From: Perilla frutescens
Lineage: Eukaryota; Streptophyta; Magnoliopsida; Lamiales; Lamiaceae
Assembly: GCA_026008535.1 (NCBI GenBank)
Contig: BRKX01000007.1
Location: forward strand, 60,501,001-60,565,000
Reading direction: 5' to 3'
DNA length: 64,000 nucleotides
Positions within the stretch are counted from its first letter, which is position 1; each line of letters opens with the position of its first letter. The position numbers and the translations under genes were made by a program. Under the pieces are notes generated by a model, which worked only from the letters and a program-made list of their open reading frames with translations, made no database searches and was not told the origin of the DNA. Shown here piece after piece: positions 57,182-64,000 of the stretch.

Positions 57182-58008
57182 TGTGATATGACCCAAGCCG
57201 AAGAGATGTCCAATCTAATCAAAGTACCAGAAGGGCTAGTTACAAGATCCCGAGCTAAGAGATTCAAGGAGAGTCTCAGTGGATTTATACAAGGAATCTG
57301 GGCCCAAGAGGCGTCAAGGAGACCCGCCGAAGGAGTTGAAGCCAAGCATCATTGGAAGACGAAGATCACATACGATAGTGAGACGACGGAGGGACGCGGC
57401 CCGAGTACAGAGGCGGTGCAACCCAGGCGCGACCCGAGTACAGACACGGCGCGACCCGGCATCGATGCAGAGGGGTGAAAAGCACCCAAGGAGGCGCAGC
57501 CCAGAGACAGTCATGGCGCGACCTTACTCGCGCCCACCGAGGCGCGACTTAACCGAAGGCGGTGCGACCAAGCCCGTGTCGCGCCTGTACGGGCGGTTCC
57601 GAATTTTGACTTGTTTTGTTTCTTAGTTTGTGTAGGATTTTATTTTAGGCTTGATTATTTGGACCAACTATATAAGACCTTGTGTTTCATTATTTTGGGA
57701 ACACAACTTTGATATTCAATTTTAAACGTGAGTTTTCACTTTTCTCTCTAAGAGAATTATCCGAGTTTCACAACACAACGTGAGATTCAGACGACTTATC
57801 AAACAGATTCACATCCCCGTTTGTGGCGTCATCCATATAATCCGAGTTCGTGTTTCCAATTGATCGAGGGTCGCGGATTCAATCTAATTCGTGGTTCAAA
57901 TTTCATTGTGAAGCTAGGGTTTGGATTTTCATTCCCAATTGTCGTGTAACCTGATACTCCTGGGAAAACATCGCCATCGTCGTCGTCTTGCCGGCGAGGA
58001 TCTCATCA
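57182..58008 (+). mobile_element. 5' LTR of a gypsy element, carrying the pol C-terminal tail
   Basis: The LTR begins TGTGATATGACCC, where the copia leader breaks off, and ends GAGGATCTCATCA, two bases before the PBS. From 57188 its start encodes a readable tail with VTRSRAKRFKESLSGFIQ and GIWAQEA, a phrase typical of the very end of Ty3/gypsy pol (PxTRSRAKRxxEAL). So pol probably runs into the 3' LTR in this family. A GC-rich island lies at 57370-57600, with two copies of a CGACCCGAGTACAGA-type unit. A TATA-like CTATATAAGACC lies at about 57668-57679. Confidence 0.75.
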
Positions 58009-58010
58009 AG

Positions 58011-58024
58011 TGGTATCAAAGCTT
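58011..58024 (+). promoter_or_regulatory. Primer-binding site of the gypsy element
   Basis: TGGTATCAAAGCTT starts two bases after the LTR end. It is close to the initiator-methionine tRNA type of PBS (TGGTATCAGAGC), with one change. It is followed by a 600-bp AT-rich leader with no coding sequence before the gag ATG at 58623. Confidence 0.75.
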
Positions 58025-58622
58025 CGGCTTTGTATCAGGTTCTAATTTATCCCTTTAATTTCTGTAATTTAATTTTCTCGCCTATTGTGATAAAAAAAAA
58101 AGTAAATTCAGCTAAAAAAAAAGATGTTGAAATTTTTAAAAAAAATAAGTAAAAAGGCGGGAAAATTTTGGTGTTTTCGTTACAATTGATCTTGATATTT
58201 GGGTTGTTGGAGACGCATATATTTCCTAGGGAGAAGTCGAGAAATTTTTCGGTAAATTTCTAAATTTTCGAAAATTTTCGGTACACATTTTAGTGGATTG
58301 TGATTGGTCTTTTGAGGTTGCATTGTTGTGGTTGTGTTCTAGTTTAATTGTCTTTGGAGAGGAAAACGAGTGGTAAAAGGTAAGAGAATGTGAGATTATT
58401 AGAGTGAAAAGAGCCGATTGTATGATACACGAGAGTAGACACGTGAGGTTGAGCTAGAATTTTAGTAGGATTTCTTTGTTTTGTTGTTCATTTTATAGTT
58501 CGTTTCATTACTCCGTTGTAATATTTTGTTTTGATTCATTGAGTTTTTTATAAAAAAAAGGATGAAAAAAAAATCGTTCAAAAAAAAGAGTCGAACAAAA
58601 AAAAACAAAAAAAAAAGTCGAC

Positions 58623-59750
58623 ATGTCTCACAAAAGTGCAGATACCAAAGATAAAGCAGCAGGAACGAGTGATGAGACATTCACTACAATTGACCTAAAG
58701 AATATAGTGGAAGCCATTCAACAACATCTAACGAAGCTGTTCAAGACTGAGATGGCAACGTTGAATGAGAGACTCAACAAAGTGGAGAACTCATTACAGG
58801 AGCAATCCCAACAAGCTCCACAAGAGAACCGTGCTGGTAAAGGTGGAAGAGACGAACGACGCTACCTCCATGTGGAGAGACAAAGAGCGGATTACTACAA
58901 CTGTGAGGTGGGAGATTCAGAGAAGGAGGATAGATACTCAACTGCTAGAGGAAAGAAACATGGAAAAGCAAAGAATCGAGAAGATGATGACCTCGGAAAC
59001 ATCAAAATAAATGTGCCTTCGTTCCAAGGTAAAAATGACCCAGCTCTGTACCTTGAATGGGAGCGCAAGATTGAGATGATGTTCGATTGTCACAACTATT
59101 CCGAGCTCAAGAAGGTGAAGTTGGCAGCAGTAGAGTTCTTAGACTATGCCATAGTATGGTGGGATCAGTTGACATCCAACAGACGGCGTAATCTGGAACA
59201 ACCAATAGAAACATTGGGAGAGATGAAGGCGGTGATGAGGAAGAGATTTGTACCAAGCTACTACTACCGGGAGCTATACAACAAGTTACAAAACTTGAGA
59301 CAAGGTACGAATAGTGTAGATGAATACTTCAAGAAGATGGAGGTTTCTATGATCCGAGCAAATGTGGAGGAAGATAGGGAGGCTACAATGGCTCGATTTC
59401 TAGCCGGTTTACATAGAGAGATCCGAGAAGTGGTGGAGTTGCAGCATTATGTGGAGATGGAGGACATGGTGCAAATGGCTATAAAAGTAGAGAACCAAAT
59501 CAAGTGGAGGGGCAACAACAATCGAGCGAGTTCTTCTACATGGAAGTCGAACTCAAATCCCAATGCAACCCCGTGGAAGGCTTCAAATCAGGGAAAGAAG
59601 GATGAGAAACAACCGTTCACCAAGCCGAAGAATGAGACGCCTACAGTGATGGGATCGAGTAATCAAGACTCGTCGGGTAACTGAAACCGAGACATTAAGT
59701 GTTTTAAATTTCAAGGCAGAGACCACATAGCCAACCAATGCCCAAACCAA
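58623..59750 (+). pseudogene. gypsy gag with damaged zinc knuckle
   Basis: The 353-residue frame starts MSHKSADTKDKAAGTSDETF and contains a coiled-coil segment (about residues 25-60). The capsid core follows: NVPSFQGKNDPALYLEWERK, VKLAAVEFLDYAIVWWDQL, VMRKRFVPSYYYRELYNKLQ and QGTNSVDEYFKKMEVSMIRA. A TGA (59682-59684) ends it, but the frame continues into the knuckle CFKFQGRDHIANQC. There the second Cys is Phe and a conserved Gly is Asp, so zinc binding is probably lost. It is the better preserved relative of the gag at 13538. Confidence 0.88.
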
Positions 59751-60573
59751 CACGTGATGATTTTGAAGGACAATGGTGAGATCGTGACGGATGAAGAAGA
59801 AGTTGATCCGGAGATGCCGGGATTGTCTGAGTCAAGTGAAGACGAGGAGTACGCAGTGCCCAATGCCCTAATTTTGGTTGCACGCAAGTCACTTAGCTTG
59901 CACACCAAGAGTGTCGATGAGGAACAAAGGGAAAACATATTCCATACCCGATGCCACATCAAGGATAAGGTATGTAGTATGATTATTGATGGAGGTAGTT
60001 GTACTAATGTTGCAAGTGTTGTGATGGTGACCAAATTAGGATTGTCGGTTCTCAAACATCCTAAGCCATACAAGCTGCAGTGGTTGAATGACAGTGGAGA
60101 AACCAAGGTGAACAAGCAAGTTCGAGTGCCATTTCGGATTGGCAAGTATGAAGATGAAGTGTTGTAAGACGTTGTGCCTATGCAAGCGGGACACATTTTG
60201 CTAGGACGTCCATGGCAATTCGATAGGAGGGTGAAGCATGATGGCTTCACAAATAAGTACTCTTTCGTACTTAATAAGAAGACGGTGATACTAGCTCCTC
60301 TAACACCATCCCAAGTGTATGAGGACAAGGTGAAGCTACAAGAGGAGGCCGATACCATGAGGAAGAAAGGAAAGGAGTCCAATCTTGGAAAAGAGGTGAT
60401 TCAACACGCTTCTTTTGCCACAACTAGCGATGTCAAATGGGCTGTGCAAAATGGAAGCCAATTTGTTTTAATGAGTACTAACCAATTTGACCCATCTTTG
60501 CCTAGTTCTATTGTATCTCTTTTGCAGGAATTCAAGGATGTGTTTCCCAAAGAGATGCCACCGAGTTTGCCAC
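59751..60573 (+). pseudogene. gypsy protease and start of RT, cut by an LTR insertion
   Basis: The same frame encodes IIDGGSCTNVASVVMVTKLG (retropepsin active-site region), HPKPYKLQWLNDSGETKVNK, then a stop where the family has Cys (60165-60167). DVVPMQAGHILLGRPWQFDR, KYSFVLNKKTVILAPLTPSQ and the RT lead-in LQEFKDVFPKEMPPSLPL follow. At 60574 the LTR of another element interrupts it, so the RT, RNase H and integrase would lie beyond the window end. Confidence 0.88.
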
Positions 60574-62738
60574 TGTAGTGCCCCGAACCTTTTTTTTATA
60601 TAATTAATTGTAATCATAGACTATGGGAGTCGCGTCATTTTAAAATTTCCATAATTCGGTAGTTTAACCGAACTTGCGATGTGTCGTATCGATGAGAATT
60701 GAAATATATTTTAATATGAGTATTAATCGATTTATCGATTTGTGTCACTTGGCGTATTTAAAATATTTAAGTAAATGTGTTTAATCCATGGTTTTAAAAT
60801 CAATGAATTATTTCATCCGTTTCGGTCCAATTTGGTATTTTTTCAGAGACAGAAAATATCACGATAACCGAACAACCAGTATTTAAACTAGATATTTTTC
60901 TTGGTCAACCCAAGGCATGGGAGGCCATGCCTTCCCCTCACCTCTCCCATGCCTTCCCGTCACCTTGTCCCCCAAAATAGTAGATAAATGTATATGTATT
61001 GTATTGTATACATTTTGAGAGAGAGAGAGAGAGAGCTTCACCATCCTTCACTATCTTCCATTCCATCTTCATTTGGCATAAGATTTTCGAGAGAGAGGAA
61101 ACGCAGCAGAGCAACCTTCATTTCTTCTTCTTCTTCGGTCCTTTCTTCTTCTTCTTCTTCATCTCTTTTCCATCTTTTCATCTTCATTTCTACTCAAATT
61201 TTCGAAGGAGAGAGAGAGCGGAAGGTAAGCTCATTCCAGCCATTTTCGCAATCTTCTTCAAGCTTTTCCAAGTTGTTTTTAAAGGTATTTTGAAAATTAG
61301 AGTTATATAGATATATATATTTTTAGTTGTATAGATATATATATATATATATACATTCAGTTTTAAATGAAATATATATATATATTTGTGTTGCAAAAGC
61401 TTGTTGAGATGTTTTTGTAGTATGTTGTTGTGTCTTGAATTTTCAAAGCATGTTAGTTGAAGTTTGGTGAGTTGAAAGCTTGCATGTGAGTTCCATGGTG
61501 ATGTATCGATCGTCGATGCTCGCCTAGTGCGTTCTCGGCTCAGTTCCGTGCGAGCGTGGGGATGAACGTGAGCGCGCGCGAAGGCAGCGACGCACAGGTC
61601 GCGCGCCCGCGCACCGTGTATCCGGCAGTTTTGCCACCTTTCGGTAAAACGAGCATAAATCTCTCGTTAGACGTCGGATTGAGACACCGTAAATTTTGCC
61701 GAAAACTAGACTTCCGTGGCTTTCTAATGCTATATTTTTAATCTCTAATTCGTTCTGAGTAAAGTATGAAAAATCGGCAAAGTCAGGTCATATGTTTTTC
61801 TTTCGGAAATTCGTGACAGATTTGCTACCTTCCAGTAAATCGGCTGTAACTTTGTCGTTAGTTATCCTATTAAGTCACCGAAAAGTGTTCCGGAAACTAG
61901 ACTTTAGTACCTTTCCAATGGTGTAGGTCTCATTCCCTAATTCCTACTGAATAAATTTTGATAATTAATCAAAGTCAGCTGTTGTGCAGATTGCTCAACA
62001 AATTTTCAGTTTTCAAATCGCCTTCTTCGAAATCAGTTTTAAAAAGGATATTTTAACTCCTTGAACGATACTAAGGAGTGTCCTTATTAGTTAATAGCTA
62101 GGGTTGAGAGGAACCTTGAGCTAAGATCAGTTTAACGATGGATTTAAATTGTGTCGTTATAATCGCACGCCAAGTGTTCGATTTATGCTCGAATGAAATA
62201 AATATGTTTTAAAAGGGTCTTTTTTGTTTTAATAAACAACCATAGGTCTATGATGTTGCTGAGTCTCATTTATGTGAATTAGTATTGTTGAGTTTTGAGT
62301 CATTATTGGTTTTCGGGGTACGCAATTGCTAAGCTATTAAGGTTTAGCTTGGGTCAATTTAACCAACGAGCATGCAAAACTATGTAATTGCGAGAGTCTT
62401 GACCTTGTGGAGGTTCTAAGATGAATTTTGATGTTTATAGATCATTTTCCGTAAGACGTAATCATTGTGGTGTTGCTCGATTCCGTAGAAACTGAAAAAC
62501 TTCGACTATTATAGTCAAAAGGTGGGCGTATACTATCTTTCTCAAAATTCTATGTTTGAGTTATTAAGCTCGTTTTGAAGCAAATGTGCATATATGATTA
62601 TCTGTGTAAAATGATTCGTTCTGCTTGCTGTGGTTGTCGGAGTCTCATATACCAGTGCTGTGTCAATGTGAGTAGCTACAGTCTTGCTTGGTTTGAGTCG
62701 CACCCAATCCCTTGCTGTTCTCAGCTAAAAGATCTTTT

Positions 62739-62887
62739 AATTACCTTGAGGGTTTACTCGGTAATTGCGCATGATGATGTAGTGGTGGTTGCGGGTGTCT
62801 TACTTAGCTCACTTCAGGGTTTACTAGTGAGCGGGTCCATTTTAGGGTTTACTGGTGGATCAGGCTCACTTCAGGGCTTACTGGTGA
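62739..62887 (+). repeat. Hairpin set around a conserved AGGGTTTACT loop
   Basis: Four copies of AGGGYTTACT each lie between arms that pair with each other but differ from copy to copy: AATTACC (62739-62745) with GGTAATT (62760-62766); GCTCACT (62807-62813) with AGTGAGC (62826-62832); GGTCCA (62834-62839) with TGGATC (62856-62861, one G-U); TCAC (62866-62869) with GTGA (62884-62887). The loop is kept while the stems vary. Confidence 0.6.
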
Positions 62888-63012
62888 ACACATTCATGTC
62901 AAACGTTTTGATGAACTTAGATGCATTCCTTTACAAAACCTTCTAAGATTCACCTTCATACACACATATAATTATTTTATCAAATGCTTTTGATAACTCG
63001 GTTTTTCTCAGA

Positions 63013-63068
63013 AAACCCACTGAGTACAGTAGTACTCAGCCCAAATATTTTCTCAAATGTTTTTCAGG
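63013..63068 (+). promoter_or_regulatory. Conserved LTR hairpin plus TTTTCAGG motif (window-end LTR)
   Basis: CCCACTGAGTACAGTAGTAC then TCAGCCC: arms CTGAGTAC and GTACTCAG pair over 8 bp around a 4-base loop, followed by a T-rich tract and TTTTTCAGG. It is the most perfect of the five copies in the window. Confidence 0.55.
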
Positions 63069-63402
63069 ACATTGAGCTGGAGCATGAAGATGATGAGCTG
63101 TGGAGGGGCTTATATGTGTACTCTTGTAGCTATTTCGTTGTCTTGGCTCGTCTTAATCTCTGATCATCGTATTATTTCTTTTGATACATCATAGCTTCCG
63201 TAAGAGCAAAAACTCATGTTTTGGATATATATATATATATATATAACTCTGATCTTGTTACGATGATGATACTCTATTATTGAACTAATTTGGAATTGTT
63301 CATTGAGAATTATCCTTGAAATCCCCTTTCTTTCCCCTCTTCTTATTCCCCACCCCCGTGCCGCTCATTTCCATGGTCTTTCAGGACCGGGGCACTACAG
63401 AT

Positions 63403-63417
63403 TGGTATCAGAGCAGG
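63403..63417 (+). promoter_or_regulatory. Primer-binding site of the Tekay/Del-like element
   Basis: TGGTATCAGAGCAGG follows the LTR end ACTACA after three bases. This is the standard initiator-methionine tRNA type of PBS and confirms the plus orientation. Confidence 0.92.
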
Positions 63418-64000
63418 TCTGCAACTCTGCAGCCTGCTGGGTCATCTTGTTTGTTCCCTTGTTGAGTCTTTGATTATTATTTCATAAGCCCTCAGCTCAT
63501 CTCTCACGCAACAGCAAAGGTACGCATGTTTTTATGCGTTTGGAATATCAAATAATTGCCAATTATGAGATGCGTTGTTTATTTGGATATTATGAAACGA
63601 TTCATTGTTATTTGGATACAATTGTGAGTTATGTGATTATATACTGGCGGTTTAGCCGTATATATGTTTGATAATGGTGGTTTATCCATAAATGTGATTA
63701 TATATTGGCGGTTTAGCCGTATATATGTTTGATGCTGGCGGTTTAGCCATATATGTGATTATATACTGACGGTTTAGTCGTATACATGTGTGAGATACTG
63801 GTAGGAAAGCTGAATGATGCTTTAAAATTGGCGGATCAGCCGGAACTTGTATTGTATATTGGTGGGTAGGTCATATACGTGATTCTATGTGGCAGGATAA
63901 CCACATTTGTGTTTAATTTTGATGAGTGAGTCAAATATGTTTAAATTTGGCGGGTGAGCCATTTTTATGATTATGTGGGCATGAGTGTCATTCAGACGTA
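63418..64000 (+). mobile_element. 5' leader of the Tekay/Del-like element, no coding sequence yet
   Basis: The leader runs from the PBS to the window end without a gag start. From about 63637 it consists of degenerate tandem repeats of about 30 bp. gag would be expected beyond 64000. Confidence 0.75.
63637..63970 (+). repeat. About 11 tandem copies of a 30-bp hairpin-forming repeat
   Basis: Core positions (start of TGGCGG or variant) are 63645, 63675, 63706, 63736, 63767, 63799, 63829, 63860, 63890, 63920 and 63948, a spacing of 28-32 bp. Typical core GGCGGTTTAGCC has arms GGC/GCC, and flanks TATAC/GTATA extend the pairing. Variants keep pairing: GAC/GTC at 63768, GTATAT/ATATAC around 63860, ATGTGG/CCACAT around 63888, TTTGA/TCAAA around 63920. 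Confidence 0.75.

Larger units (their letters stand above)
60574..63399 (+). mobile_element. 5' LTR of a Tekay/Del-like gypsy element (2.83 kb)
   Basis: It begins TGTAGTGCCCCGAACC and ends GACCGGGGCACTACA, a 12-bp near-palindromic pair. A PBS follows. It inserted into the RT lead-in of the gypsy element. Inside are a GA microsatellite (61017-61035), a CTTCTT tract, (TA)n runs (61305-61388 and 63227-63245), a GC-rich island (61505-61625), a set of hairpins around AGGGTTTACT (62739-62887) and the GAGTAC hairpin motif (63013-63068). No coding sequence is supported. The left flank GCCAC would be one copy of the target duplication. Confidence 0.9.

Noticed and set aside
57188..57478. A 96-residue ORF that might be a small host gene
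   Set aside because: Its first half is the tail of a gypsy polyprotein and its second half is GC-rich LTR sequence.
60988..61310. Ser/Phe-rich ORFs
   Set aside because: They arise from GA and CTT microsatellite-like tracts in the LTR.
62575..62946. A 123-residue ORF in the window-end LTR
   Set aside because: It covers the hairpin region of the LTR and shows no protein family features; the repeats explain its pattern better.
63637..63970. Regularly spaced repeats that might suggest a CRISPR array or a satellite
   Set aside because: The units are degenerate, contiguous without unique spacers, and lie in a plant retroelement leader just after a PBS.
1..64000. tRNA, rRNA, microRNA or organelle-derived genes
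   Set aside because: No such sequence was recognised by eye on either strand; tRNA-like words are only the primer-binding sites. A tRNAscan or Rfam search would settle it.

Overview
The window reads as repeat-rich intergenic DNA of a flowering plant, most likely a eudicot. The basis is plant-type LTR retrotransposons (copia of the SIRE/Maximus and Tork-like kinds; gypsy of the Athila/Tat and Tekay/Del-like kinds), a CACTA (En/Spm) DNA transposon with plant-style introns, and captured exons resembling plant EB1, kinesin-14 and SGT genes. I find no intact host gene, no rRNA or tRNA gene and no CRISPR array. Nearly every coding stretch belongs to a transposable element and is broken by stops, frameshifts or insertions. 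Family names come from recognising motifs, not from a database search.

Layout. 1-134 is the 3' end of a gypsy LTR. 135-5255 is a minus-strand copia element (protease piece, coiled coil, gag, PBS, 5' LTR) with a probable solo LTR inside it. 5256-6456 plus 9763-10434 is an older Tekay-like LTR, split by a 3.3-kb solo LTR (6457-9762). 10435-12061 is a minus-strand Athila-like gag/protease remnant. 12062-15538 is a plus-strand gypsy remnant that stops after protease. 15541-18600 is an Athila-like 5' LTR, PBS and gag.

18630 to about 43398 is a four-level nest. A minus-strand SIRE-like copia element (3' LTR, env-like ORF, pol) is split at its reverse transcriptase by a minus-oriented solo LTR ('LTR A', ends 23456 and 42034, TTTTT duplication). 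LTR A is split by a second plus-oriented solo LTR ('LTR 2', ends 24279 and 40564, CTATA duplication), a sister of the one at 6457-9762. LTR 2 is split by a 12.9-kb CACTA transposon (27275-40201). The CACTA element carries a TnpD-type transposase gene, a 12-exon second gene ending in a Ulp1-like cysteine protease, and exon-containing fragments of at least three host genes.

43399-57181 holds three copies of one copia family: a short plus-strand piece, and two minus-strand copies in tandem that appear to share one LTR near 52.3-53.1 kb. 57182-60573 is a plus-strand gypsy element (LTR, PBS, gag, protease) cut by another Tekay-like element whose 5' LTR (60574-63399), PBS and leader run to the window end.

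Beyond the mosaic itself, the most interesting signals are RNA-like. Three retroelement regions carry arrays of short inverted repeats whose arms change in a compensating way around a conserved loop. Five different LTRs share one GAGTAC-type hairpin just before a pyrimidine-rich TTTCAGG. GC-rich islands recur inside otherwise AT-rich LTRs.
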